Assembly: GCA_029339195.1 (NCBI GenBank)
Contig: JAPTJF010000617.1
Coordinates: 1-28,885, forward strand
Origin: Micractinium sp. NFX-FRZ
Taxonomy: Eukaryota > Chlorophyta > Trebouxiophyceae > Chlorellales > Chlorellaceae
Direction: 5' to 3'
DNA length: 28,885 bases
Below the pieces are notes generated by a model. That model searched no databases, was not told the DNA's origin, and saw only the letters and a program-made list of their open reading frames with translations. How positions within the stretch are numbered: position 1 is the stretch's first letter; each line of letters opens with the position of its first letter. The position numbers and the translations under genes were made by a program. Positions 11,861-22,206 of this stretch are shown here, piece by piece.

Positions 11861-14677
11861 ATCTTGCGCTGCTCTGGGGCCTCCACGGAGCATGTTTGCA
11901 ATCTGCAATCATGCAGGGTGAGGGTGGATGATGATGAGTCAGACACACACGTCACCATTGGATGGAGCAGCACGCAGGTGGTGCTGGCATTCAGGTGATT
12001 TGCTCAATGGAGGCTGCCAACCCGCCAGCCCTGCCCCGTACGCTTGCCCACACGCCCCAATTCACCTCTGCTCACCGGCCCCCTGTCCCTCCTTACCTCA
12101 CGCACTGCTTCTTTTTCAGGGGTGTCAGCTCTAAGGAGGAAACAATCACCAACCCCTCCCTCCCCTGGCCTAGACCACGCCACGCGTTACCCCTGCCTCC
12201 CTTCCTCACCCCACACACCCTCTGCCTCCTTCCCGGGCTCTTTCTGCCACCCCTCGTCCCACCACGTGTTCCTTCCTGCATGTGATCCTTGCTTCGGTGC
12301 ACGGGCACTGCCCCCAGGGACTCTGCTTGGTATTCTCACACATCCCTGCGCTGATGCCGCCCCCTCCCCTGCTCTCCCTTCCTCCCCCGCTTAGGGGCAC
12401 CGCCTCCAAGGATAACACAATCACCGACCTGAAGGCGTGGAGCTCAACATACACTCCGGAGCCGTCGTGGGGCGGGCGGTACGTGGGCGCGCACGCCGGC
12501 TTCCTCAGGGCCTGGCTTGCAGGCGGGTTCAACGAGCGCGTGCTGGCGCAGCTGCGTGCGGTGGACGAGGCGCGGCCGGCGGGCGGCCCGCCGCTGCGCA
12601 TCTGGATCACGGGTGGGTAGGGTGGCTGCTGGGGGTGGATGGCGGTGGTTGTGCTGCTGGGAAGAAGCAGTAGGCTCAACGGTTTCAGGACAAAACCGCG
12701 TGTTCCCGCCCCGTACATACGCCAGGGTGACAGGTGTCTGGGTGTGCTGCTGATGTGGGGTGCAGGGCGGGCGGCGGGCGATGGCGTGAGGGGTGCAGTG
12801 TGGGAGCCAGCATGTGTGAGTGCGTGGTTTGTCTAAGGACCCGTGCAGATGTGTGTTGGCAGCCAGCCTGCAGGTGTCTCCCGCCTCCCCGGGAACGCTG
12901 TGCCTGCTCCTCTCCCACCCTCTCCCCCTTACCACCTTCCAACCCACCCACCCACCGCCTGCCTGCCTCGTGTGCTTGCAGGTCACTCGCTTGGAGGCGC
13001 TCTGGCGGTTCTGGCCAGCCAACAGATCCAGCGGCAGCACCCCGACAGCAGGATCACGCTCTACACATGGGGCTGCCCCCGGGTGGGTGCCGCACCTCAC
13101 TGTCTTGGGTGCATCACTCCGTCACGCTCATATTGAAAGCGGAAGGCGTCTGCCATCTATCTGCACAGCCTGCGGCATCCCAAGAAGACCCAACCTTGGA
13201 CCACCTTGACACTGGCATGGCCCCATGACGTGTGTCGTTCGCAGCGCCGCTCTTCCATCCCCCGCCTGCCATGCTATGCCGTGCTGTGCTGTGCTGTGCA
13301 GGTTGGCAACCAAAACTTTGCCCGCATGCTCAACGAAGCCGTCCCCGATGCCTGGGCCATCATCAACCGAGGAGACCCCGTGACCATCATTCCAAAGGTG
13401 CCCCGCCTCCTTTTTTAGCAGTCTCTGTACTGCTGCTTTGAACCGTCTCTGTTGACTTTTGCAGCCGATGGGATTAGCACTGCGTGGACGAGGTGGTGCG
13501 TAGGCCCCTTCTGGTGATGCGCACAGCTGCACCGCCCCGCCAACTTCCTCCACCTGCCACTCACCCACCCACCCATGCAGTGGGGGTTCAAGCGCGTGGG
13601 GCAGCGTGTGAATGTGGACGTGGATGGGAACATCATTGTGCGGGGGACGTACTTTGAGCTGAGCGTGGTGCACCGCGGCATGGTGGTGAACAATCACATG
13701 ATGGGGCAGGTGAGGGTCAGACGGACTTCACAAATTGCGGGGCGACACGCTAGCATTGGATGACTTGTGTGCTGCACAACCAATGTGATGGGGCAGTGAG
13801 CGAACACATGAAACACAGTGGTTGCTGGGGCAGAGGGCCGCCGTGCAATGAGGCAGGGGACTGCATGCAGCGTGACCGCCCGCCTCCCACCACTGATGGC
13901 AGGCGAACATATTTCTGACTATGCAGCACTGGCTCACGCTGTGCTGCGTTCCGCTTCCGTCCCCCTGCAGTACGGCCTGGCCCTGTCCTCAATCATGAAG
14001 GCGCAGGTAGAGACTGCATGGGGGCTGGGCAGGGCGGGGCAGTGTGGGGCGAAGCGGGGCGGGGCGTATGGGTGAGGCATGCTGCGCAGCAGGCTGCCCG
14101 CACTGCCAGGCAGGCATGCTTTTGCGCTGCTGGCTGCTTTGCTGCCACCGTAAAATTTCGAGCACCTGCGTGCATCACACGCTGCCTGCTCTCCCCCGCC
14201 CTCCCTATTGCCGCCCTCGTGTCTGCTGCCTCCTGCAGTCATATGTCAGCAAGTCCAAATTCGACTCATGAGCATTCAGTCGATCAACACTCGTCTATTT
14301 ATTTCCCCCTGCCGTTCTCTGCCAGCCAGCCTGATTCACACACATGCACCCACACACCTCCACCTCATTGCTTGCTCCCCGACCCACAGTTCTCTGCCAG
14401 CAAGTCGATGCCTGGAGGCGCCAGGGGTGTGGAGGCGCTGCTGCAGTCACTGGATGTTGGCACCGCCCTGGTGATGAGCAATGTGGACCTAGGCAGCCTG
14501 AGGGACCCAGGGAAGCTGCCGGTACTCACAGAGAAGCTGGAGGCGGTGGCCGGGACGTCCAGCACACTGCCAGGCAAGGCCTCGAGCGAGCTGCAGGGCA
14601 AGGAGGTCGGCAGCGGCGAGGCGGCCAGCGACGGCAACACAGCGGTGGTGTGCGTGTCGATCGCTGGCGCCAGCTGA
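6890..14677 (+). CDS. Multi-pass membrane class 3 lipase (DAG/TAG lipase-like)
   Basis: Twenty exons: 6890-7108, 7279-7398, 7628-7746, 8012-8168, 8525-8614, 8902-9018, 9325-9427, 9657-9756, 9978-10169, 10445-10499, 10743-10841, 11119-11292, 11666-11739, 11917-11994, 12395-12612, 12982-13082, 13302-13397, 13581-13709, 13971-14006 and 14390-14677. They total 2565 nt, or 854 residues. Residues 1-80 are a polar Pro-rich tail. About eight hydrophobic spans follow (near 82-104, 120-140, 160-182, 193-222, 252-273, 313-327, 357-374 and 394-407). The lipase domain comes next: VVLAFRGT (561-568), nucleophile elbow GHSLGGA with Ser641, Asp697 in NRGDPVTIIPK, and likely catalytic His743 in NNHMMGQY. The last 95 residues are low-complexity. 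Class 3 lipases hydrolyse acyl esters of acylglycerols or membrane lipids; the exact substrate and membrane cannot be read here. Intron 11 appears to use a GC donor. The triad is intact, so the enzyme should be active. Confidence 0.9.
9054..9116. repeat. 28-base minisatellite in lipase intron 6
   Basis: Two full 28-base units plus the first 7 bases of a third run in tandem, starting GCCACCTTGCGCCC; the two full units differ at one base. The repeat lies inside an intron and shows no coding potential. Confidence 0.85.
10668..10701 (+). other. Upstream look-alike of lipase exon 11 start
   Basis: The sequence from the acceptor GCAG at 10668 resembles the start of true exon 11 (from 10739) over about 35 bases; both begin AFSWTQA when translated. 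The two acceptors are 71 bases apart, so use of the upstream one would shift the frame and reach a stop near 10818. Confidence 0.75.
11818..11860. repeat. CCAG microsatellite in lipase intron 13
   Basis: About ten perfect GCCA/CCAG units lie inside the intron between exons 13 and 14. It is a simple tetranucleotide repeat, likely to vary in length between strains. Confidence 0.9.
12110..12156 (+). other. Upstream look-alike of lipase exon 15 start
   Basis: A strong pyrimidine tract and CAG ending at 12119 are followed by sequence coding GVSSKEETITN in the frame set by exon 14. True exon 15 (from 12395) codes GTASKDNTITD at the same place. The copies are 275 bases apart. Splicing to the upstream copy would end at a stop near 12285, before the catalytic serine. 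Confidence 0.7.
14231..14271 (+). other. Possible alternative last exon of the lipase
   Basis: After the acceptor CCTGCAG (ending 14238) the in-frame sequence codes SYVSKSKFDS and then TGA at 14269-14271. The standard last exon (from 14390) begins FSASKSMPG, so the two starts look related. Because phase 0 is kept, use of this exon would give an enzyme lacking the 95-residue tail but keeping the whole catalytic domain. Confidence 0.45.
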
Positions 14678-15017
14678 CGGTGGTCACGCAAGGGCCGCCG
14701 AGGCATTTGCGCACGCCCTGCTCCGCGGAGAGAACAGAGGCAACAGCCTCGAACTTGGCCGACCCTGTGTCGTGGGGGCTGCACGCCAGCGCATTGAAAG
14801 CAGCATCAAATAGGACAGGCGCATGCGTCCATCTCCCCCTGGCCTGTGCGACAGCAATCCAGCAGACTGTAGCACCGTCTCCTCCGCTTGCACATCTTTC
14901 TTTCCATGCCCTGCCCCCCTGTCCCAACTGGGCCCTCCCTGAATGCTCTGTGATGTGACCTGGCCTCTGACGTCCCCTTCTCAGGACTGCACAGTGGCAG
15001 CCGCTTGCGTGCGGCCC
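14678..15017. other. Convergent spacer after the lipase
   Basis: These 340 bases follow the lipase stop and precede the tail end of the PIG-O fragment on the opposite strand. They should contain the lipase 3' UTR. I see no coding exon and no clear TGTAA-type poly(A) signal. Confidence 0.5.
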
Positions 15018-15345
15018 TCACGCTAGCGCCGCGTGCAGCAGCAGAGCCAAATTGGGCAAGGCGACCAAGCAGGCATCACATGTGAAGCGAGGGACAAAGG
15101 GGGCCCCCAGGGGTAGAGGTGCCGCCGGTGCATGCCGGTGCATGCCGGCGCTGAGCGCGGCACAGAAGCCCAGTGCAGGCCCGCAGTAGCCCTGGGCCAG
15201 CAGGAGCGCCTGGCGCAGCCCTGCAGCCACATTGCCTTCAGCAAGCCCTGCTGCTGCTGTTACTGTTGCCTCGCTGCACCCCTGCTGAGCTGGCGTGCTT
15301 GCCCCGTCATCTGCGGCTGAGGCCCCCGCCTGCACGTACTGCAGT
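15018..15345 (-). pseudogene. PIG-O C-terminal fragment, decayed
   Basis: The minus strand codes GASAADDGAS, AGLRQALLLAQ, GFCAALSAGM, PRFTCDACLVALPNLALLL and a stop at 15020-15018. The intact gene tail at 25923-26250 has GASAADAGAG, AGLRQALLVAG, GFCAALSAGV, PRFTFDACFVALTDLTLLL and a stop at the matching place. In this copy an extra repeat of TGCCGGTGCA near 15129-15148 and small indels replace the conserved RRHLYAWALFAPRF stretch with unrelated residues. No upstream exons are present. It is a dead partial copy left beside SAM copy C. Confidence 0.8.
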
Positions 15346-15691
15346 ATCTTGCCCACCCTGCAGTATCCAGGCGATTCATACAGGAAGGCCGGCGGCACGC
15401 CGCGCGCAGCAGGAAGGTCCGCCTGTCGAGAAGGTGCCCTCGCCGAAGGCCCTCCACTCTGTGCAGACCTTTTCCAGGAGCTCTGGACGATGAGGTTCCA
15501 CTGACAAGTGGGCACAACTAACATGACGATGCATGCACGAGGAGAGCGGCTTCCCAGCGTGGGCCCCAGCCGTTCATCAAACAGAATCAAGCACCAAGTA
15601 TCACAGCATGGTGGGGCGGCAGCCCGTGCTGCCCCCACCCAAGAGCCGCCCCCCGTCCACCCCAGCAGCCGTGCTTCCAGCCGCGCCGCCC
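15346..15691. other. Spacer between PIG-O fragment and SAM copy C
   Basis: These 346 bases include the 3' UTR of copy C on the minus strand. The open minus-strand frame here gives Pro/Arg/Ser-rich sequence without a recognisable domain. Only about 15638-15691 resembles the matching flank of copy B. Confidence 0.45.
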
Positions 15692-18600
15692 TCACATGTC
15701 GAGGAGGGACATGCCCCCCACCTGCGCTGCCAGGCCAGCGTCCCCCGGGGAGGCCAGCGCCGCCGCCAGCATCTCGCTGCGGAAGCGCTCCAGCTCGCCA
15801 CGCTTGCCCTCCACCTGCACGAGGCAGTGGGCGACGGTTTCCAAGCTTGGCTTGGCTGCGCTTGCAGGTTTGCCAGACTCGGACCAGCGCAGCATTAGGG
15901 AAGCGGCTCGCTGTCGGCTGAGCCGAGGCAGCAGCCCAGCCGCCAGGTGCCTGTTCCCTCTCATGCGTCCTGCTGGCTGCAAAGAGTCTGACATGATCCT
16001 GACGATGATGACGACCTTCCCTCGCCACCTGCGCAAGCCAGACACCCGCACAGCCCTCAACTCTCAACCCCGCAAGCGCAGGAGCGTGCTCACCTGCGCC
16101 CGCAGTCCGTTCTCGCTCTGTGTGTAGGCCGCCAGGTTGCTCTGCGCCCACTGCGCCGCCGGCTTGACCTGCAGCACGGCACGGCTGGCCGAGTTGTCAG
16201 CAGGTGGCAGCCCTGGGCAGCAGCTGTGGGTGGGCGGCACGGAACAGGAGTGGTGCTGCCTGGCAGTGGCACGCATTCCTTTGGGGCTGTGCCACCCAAC
16301 ACGTCGCCCACATGCACCCCATCTCTCTGCTGTGCTCCTCCCCCCCTACCTGGGACAGCAGCCTCTCCACCTCACCGATGGACTTGCGTGTGGCGGCCGC
16401 CTGCAGCAGGGGCGGGGCGCGGCGCACAAAAGCGATGCAAGGGATTGGTGTCGACAGGCTGCCTGCTTGGTGTGCAGAAGACGCCGTCCCGCCGGCGGAG
16501 TGGCTGCCCCCCAGGGCGGAAAATCATGGCAATGACCAATAACGCCCGCCTCCCTCCCCCTCCCCACTCCTGCTTGATGACCCCCCAGCAGGAGCGACTG
16601 CCCCCCAGCGCACACCAAAACCACTTGCCCGCCTCCACATCCGCATTGATGCATGTGTTGATTGCTTGCTTCATTGTGTGTGGGTTTGTTTGCAGTGTGA
16701 ATGATGGCCTGTTCGCCCCACCTGCATGACGTCCATCATGGCGCCGCCCCCAGCCAGCATGTTGACAAAGATGCCTGCCCGGGCGGCCTTCAGAATCGCT
16801 TCGTCCACCTGCGGCAGGCCCGGGCCCAGCAGGCTGCGCGCCTGCACACACGAGCGGCAGGGACATGCTTGTTTGAGTAATAATCGACTGCACAAAACTG
16901 GTTGATTAGTACGTGGCTGGTCTTGATTACACGAATGTGCGCGGGCGGTCGGGGCTGGCTCTGGTGAGGCCGTGTGCGTGCACAGAGTGAGGGCAGCGGC
17001 CCCAAGGTGCCATCACCACTGATCAATTGGTTGGGGGTGGGGTGCAGGGCAGGCGGGCGCCACACCCAGGGAGGGCGGGTGGGACCCTGGCCAACCAGAG
17101 GTGCTGACAGGTGCGCTAGCTGGCACCCGCCGCCCCTGTGCACACACATGCACCAGCTGTCGCCCACCGCACCACTTGCCCCGCACCTCTGCCGTCTCCC
17201 GCGCAGCCTGCTGTACAGATTCGTTGGCCCGCCGGAAGATGGCCATCTCAGCCAAGTCCTGCCCAACAGAATAGGAAAGGGCAACCATGTTTCAAGGGTG
17301 CCGTGGGGCGTGGGGCGGGGGGGCCGTGGGGTGGGGCGGGGGTGCGGTGATGGAAGAGACAAGGAAGGTGGCACACAGCACAGCCCATGCTGCTGGGAGA
17401 GGGAGGGGTTGGGTGAGCAGGGGCCTTGCTTCGGCCGCCATTCCAGGGACTGTGCACATGGCGTTGCACACAACAGATGGTCAGTCAGATGGGATGGCAG
17501 GTCGGCAGAGCCGGGGCGAGGTGCGTGCACATCTGGGGCTGTGGATGGTGTCACGTCTTAGAAGTCCCAAAGCATTGCAAGCATGCAGGCAGGCAGGCAG
17601 ACGAGCAGGTGGGCAGGCAGGCAGGCGGACAGCCTGGCACTCACCCCCACTAGCCCGCCCGGCTGGAACCGCCCAGGCACGCCGGTGCGAGCTGCAGCGG
17701 CAGCGAGGAATGCAACACATTGCGTCCAGTCAGCCAGCTGAAGGTTTCTATGCACAGCTGACGGGGATCCCGGAACGCAAAGGCAGGCAGCCAGGCCAGG
17801 CGGGCATTGCAGGGGCCGGGCAGCACAGCTCAACAGGATGTAACAGAGTGTTGATTGCCAACAAAGTTGGTTGCGTTGGTCACCTGCAAACGCCATGCCT
17901 CGCCCCATGCCCACCATGTTCATCACTTGCGTGCCGCGCAGCGACTGCAGGGGGAGAGCAGCACGCCGGACGGCAGCATGTTTCGGCGCCGGCTGGGGTG
18001 CGGAGCAAGGCAAGGCGGCAGCGCATGCAGGCTTCAAGGCAGTGTGCCTCACGACTGGCAACCGATTCGTGCCAGCCCCTTGGCGCAAGCAAGGGCAGGA
18101 TCGGTTGCTCCGCTTGCCCTGCCGTTGCCTGCAAGTGCTAGCCGCCCTGGCCCCCACCCCCAGTTGTGCAACATATGTTTATTGTTGCGAGGAAACAAAG
18201 AATCAAACAAACATAAAACCCTGAAAGAAGGACCCGCTCACCTGGATGGCGCCCTCCAGCCGCTTGGCGGCGCTGTTCAGCAGCTGGGTGCCGCGTCCGT
18301 AGGTGGACACGCCGCGGTGCGCCTGCACAGGCAGAGGGCGGGTGACATATGGGTGGGTTGGTAGCAGGAGCGCATGGCATGGTGGCGGTGGCGGCACAGG
18401 CTGACGTGGCCAGCAGAGGCGGGGAGACCTGGACATCCCAGGCGTGTGCTGACCAGTGTCCTGGGCAGCCAGGCAGGAGCATGCAAGCAGTCGTTGCTGG
18501 ATAGCGCAGGTGGCCACCTTGCGCTGCCCTACCCTGCCCTGCCCTGCTGCACCCCACCCTGCCCCCTCCCCCACCTGCCCCACCCACTCCCTGTAGCGCA

Positions 18601-21017
18601 TGCCCCTCCTGCGCCCGCGCCCTCCGCGACAACACCCCTCACAGGTTGTCAGCTAGCAAGCATCAAGGACACCCACTTGCATGCAAACAACACAAACGTG
18701 GGCATACCTCTGCCGCCTGCCCCTCCAGCACCCGCGCCTCATCCATCAGCGCGTTCTGGCGGGCGGAGGAGCGCCAGGCGGGGGAGGCAAACATGCGCTG
18801 CACAACCTCCTCGGCCAGCCGCTGGGCGCTGGACAGCTCAGACTCCTGAGGGGCAGCGGGCAGGGGGCAGGCAGGGGGCGCGAGTAGAGTGGGGAAACGG
18901 GGTCAGGGTGAGGTGGGGTGCCAAGTGGGGCGGGTGGGCACAGCAGCTACGAGGCCAGCCCTTGCGCCTGACAGGCCCCGCTGTAGTCATCGCCCATGGT
19001 TGGCTAGCCTTTGCCTCAACCCGAAGCATGCATGCATGCACGCATGCAGGCGTGCTGAGGCCTGCACGGGCCGCCCAATCTCACCTTGGCCTGCCACGCC
19101 GCCAGCTGGCGCTGCGCCTCCCCCAGCTGGGCAGCCGCCGCCGCGCTCGCCTGCTCCACCTGCTGCAGCCCGCGGGTGGCACGATCCAGAGCCTGCTTGC
19201 TCGCCTCTGCAGCAGCAACCACGATTCACAGCGGCACCCTGGTTCAGAGGCATGCCAGGCCCAGGCGGGAGGGCCTGCCCTGTGATGCAGCCTTGGCTCA
19301 GCATGTTTACAATCGAGGCCTCAGCAGGGCTGCCAGCACACCACGGTTGCCTCCCTTCCTGCAGCTGCCTCCCGCCCCGCCCCCTCACCCAGCTTCTCCT
19401 GCTGCTTGCTCTTGCCGCCCAGCGCCTGCAGGCGCAGGCCGGCAGCGGGCTCGAGCTCAGAACAGAGCTTAATCGTGCGCGTGTGCACGAGCAGCGTGAG
19501 CTGCCCCCAAGGGCGCATGCCCCATCAGAGCACAAGCAGAAGCGGCTGGTGCCTGGACAGGCCCGCCCTGGGGGAGGCCTCATTTCGGCCCTCATTCATT
19601 TAATCACAAAACCAACAAGGTGGGCTGCTCACCTTGCCGGGGTACCACTTGTCCTCGGAGTGCTTGGTGTACTGCACGGGGAGGGAGGGGAGGCAAGCGG
19701 GCGCATGACGGGTGGTGGGGCGGCGCTCACAAGTGAACGCAAGGGTGGCCCCCGCTTGAGGGGCGGAGGGCGCATGCGGGGGTCGCCACGCCTGTGCTCC
19801 CGTGCAGGGGCACAGCTGCGCTGGCCGGAGATGCACGCTGCTTCCGGGGTTGGGGGATGGGTAATAGACCTCTGCAGGCAGCCTGCCGCAGGCTCAAGCA
19901 ACCTGCAGCCCATTGCCTGGAGCCCACCTCATGCTGCGCGTCCGCCACCGCCTTGCGTGCGCCCGGCAGCGCGCGCTGTGCGGCCTCCAGCTGGCTCTGC
20001 AGCGTGCCGGCAAACTGGCGGGCCTGGGCCAGCTTGGCGGGAATCTGCAGGCGGCGGGGCAGCCGGGGTCAGTGTGATGAAACGGGCAAGGGACCGAGGG
20101 AGAGGGAAGGGATGTGTGGATCGCTCCGGAATGCAAGAAGCGGTGGCCCCGCCCCGTCCTGCACGCTGTGCGCACAGGGTGGCACACCTCGCCAACCCCT
20201 GTGTCCATGCCCCCAACTGGTTGCTTCCCCTGTCCCCGGAAAGGAGCTGTTGCCCTAGCGCAGGGTCGACCTAGCCCACACCGGGGCTGCCAGGGAGGGA
20301 CCCCTCCTGCTGTTTGTGCCGCCACCGCACTCCCCCTACCTGCAGCCCATGCAGGCCGGCAATTTGGTCCTGCAGCTGGCGGTAGCGTGCCAGGTCAGCA
20401 GGGTCGAACGCGGCGGCCGGGTTGGGCTCCGCTGCAGGCGCCGGCGGCGCTGCAGCTGGTGCAGGCGCGGGGGCTGGTGCGGGGGCTGCTGGCGGGGGGG
20501 ATGGCGCCACGGCTGGCGTGGTGGGTGCCGGCACAGTGGCGGCGCCGCTTGGGGGCGGAGGCGTGGCGACTCCCAGCTGGGTTAGTGCCTTGCGGATCTT
20601 GCGCGCCTACAAAGCAGGCAGGTGGGTGCTTTATTCATCAGCACGCGGCTTGTACCGAGCCCAGGCGCGTGTGGCTGGGGGGCGCCCGCCCGTCGCCCTC
20701 CCACCCAACCCAGCCAGGCACCCCACCTGCAGGCTGGTGCAGTGCAGCTCCTGTACCAGATCCTCATCCGTCAAAGTGGCCAAATCTGCAGACCAACAGG
20801 AAGGCACAGAGCTTGGGTTGCCGTGGCCTACGGGGGAACCAAGAGCGGCGGGACCGGCGGCAGCCCGGCAGATGGCAAGCTCTCCTCTCTGCGCACCTGC
20901 GCCCGAGATGGCGTTGTCCTTGAAGCTCTCAGCAATCTTTTGCGGGAGCTCTAGCTCCGTGGTGAGGAACTCCGCCACCTGCGCGCAGCTCCAGGTCTCT
21001 GGCGGGCTGGAAACCAT
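15692..21017 (-). CDS. SAM domain plus coiled-coil protein, copy C
   Basis: Sixteen exons on the minus strand: 21017-20897, 20785-20727, 20606-20340, 20044-19928, 19671-19633, 19425-19389, 19206-19085, 18845-18708, 18322-18242, 17944-17884, 17691-17645, 17258-17187, 16841-16722, 16400-16350, 16168-16094 and 15814-15692. They total 1530 nt, or 509 residues. The order is the same as in copy B: SAM domain (WSCAQVAEFL, LTDEDLVQEL, ARKIRKAL), an Ala/Pro linker four residues longer, then a long helical part ending GGMSLLDM. Exon lengths equal those of B except exon 3 (267 against 255 nt) and exon 13, which corresponds to two exons of B and carries one extra Gly. The frame is open throughout, so the copy looks functional. 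Its role is unknown; SAM suggests protein binding or self-assembly. Confidence 0.85.
17583..17631. repeat. Imperfect GCAG repeat in copy C intron
   Basis: A run of GCAG-type tetranucleotides interrupted by AC and TG steps lies in the intron just upstream (on the plus strand) of exon 17645-17691. It is a simple low-complexity repeat. The matching intron of copy B has a shorter relative near 3150-3175. Confidence 0.7.
20254..20300. repeat. Near-identical intron patch shared with 5851-5897
   Basis: This is the copy C partner of the conserved patch in intron 3. It has almost the same 47 bases, including GTCGACCTAGCCCACACC. Confidence 0.6.
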
Positions 21018-21277
21018 GTCGGCGTGTTGTGAAAGGCCCCTGATGTGTCTGCAGTCGTCGAAACACAGAAGAAGTGGGTGACCTGGTGCACCAGACGCTG
21101 TACAAACCCTCGGATACTGACCAGCAGGGCAGCCTATCAGGAGTCTCTGCTGAGTGAGGCAGCCTACCTTGCTTTCCCACGGTTCGATCCTAGGCAGACG
21201 AAACACTCAAATAGGAAGCTCAGCTGGCAGGTTTTGCCCAAACACTCGTTCGCTGCCAGGGCCGCCAGTCGGGCAGC
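21018..21277. promoter_or_regulatory. Second copy of the divergent promoter
   Basis: The upstream region of copy C is homologous to 6625-6889, in blocks, and has nearly the same length. It should drive copy C leftward. On its right it now faces only a dead lipase exon, so any activity in that direction would give a noncoding transcript. Confidence 0.6.
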
Positions 21278-21550
21278 ATGGGAGGTGCAGGCAACGTGAT
21301 GCAACAGAGATGTGAATTTGGTGTCCGCGCCATACGCCAGGCGTAGCAGCCGAGGACGCCAGGCGTAGCAGCCGAGGCCCCATCGCTGCCGCCGCCGCTG
21401 CTGCCGCCGCTGCCACTGACGCCGGTGCCGGCGGTGGAGGGGCTGTTGTTGACGGGTCAGCATCCACAACCTTGTCTCTGAAGACGAAGCAGAAGCATGG
21501 ATTAAGGAGAGGTGGGGGGGAAGCAGCAGAATGTGGTGCTGAGGCCGTAG
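21278..21550 (+). pseudogene. Dead copy of lipase exon 1
   Basis: The ATG at 21278 (MGGAGN; the lipase has MQGAGAG) aligns with the lipase start at 6890. The block CCGGTGCCGGCGGTGGAGG, the KQKHG/KQKQG region and the end GTGGTGCTGAGG align with 6960-7108. The frame meets a TAG after 22 codons (21344-21346), within a 22-base tandem duplication (21338-21375), and further indels follow. Homology ends at the old exon border near 21550. No later lipase exon is present, so the copied segment stopped in or just after exon 1. Confidence 0.85.
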
Positions 21551-22206
21551 GTTGTGCGGGCGGCCCCCTGCTCTATGCCCACCGCTTTGCTGCACCCCCG
21601 CCGCTGCTGACATGCGAGCAACAGCAGAGCCAGGCCGGTCAGAAGAAGTCAGGCATTGAACAAGGACCAAAAGCCGAACAAAGCCCAGGCATGCAGGTGC
21701 CGCCACTGCACTGCATGGCACTGCATGGCACTGCATGGCACTGCATGGCATGCCAGCAAGAGGGCGGCACAGAACCCGACCAGTGCCTGCACCGGGCCAG
21801 TCAGCAACATGCCTGCCGCAGCCCTGCAACTGCCACCACATCTTCCATTGGGTTACACTGCAGCCTGAGTGACGGGCTTGTGGCTGCTCGCTGCTGCAGC
21901 AGGGGCTGGCACTGCCAGCCAACACTGCTCCCTGCCGCTGGGGTAGCTGCCGCCAGCACCTCAACATGCAGCCAATGGGTTAATCGGGGCCACTTGGGCG
22001 CTGGAGAGCTGCAGGTCATTTCAGAAGCGGGAATAAGGCACGTTCCCAGCAAACCACAAGAACCGCAGCCACACGGCGGACGTCCGCTGACGCATGCATA
22101 TGCCAGTGGCTCGTGGCGTGGCCGGTTGCCTGCATCCACCAATTGACACTTCTACTGGCGGTCGGACGGTGTAGAAAAGATACCTGCGTTACGGGGAGAA
22201 GGCAAA
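21551..22206. other. Spacer with no gene seen
   Basis: These 656 bases lie between the dead lipase exon and the next gene. They carry a 10-base tandem repeat and Ala/Pro/Gln-rich open frames without recognisable domains. The right part should hold the promoter and 5' UTR of the 22207 gene. Confidence 0.5.
21711..21750. repeat. CTGCATGGCA tandem repeat, four units
   Basis: Four perfect head-to-tail copies of CTGCATGGCA occur outside any gene model. Confidence 0.95.

Noticed and set aside
13455..13498. Possible small extra lipase exon after TTTTGCAG
   Set aside because: Exons 13397 and 13581 join in phase and give the expected order of conserved residues without it.
15018..16151. Minus-strand open frame of 377 codons
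   Set aside because: It runs through copy C exons in the wrong frame before reaching the PIG-O fragment. Only the last ~110 codons have homology, so it is not one gene.
18889..20274. Plus-strand open frame of 461 codons
   Set aside because: It lies antisense to exons and introns of copy C, is rich in Ala/Pro/Arg, has no domain, and crosses well-supported minus-strand splice sites.
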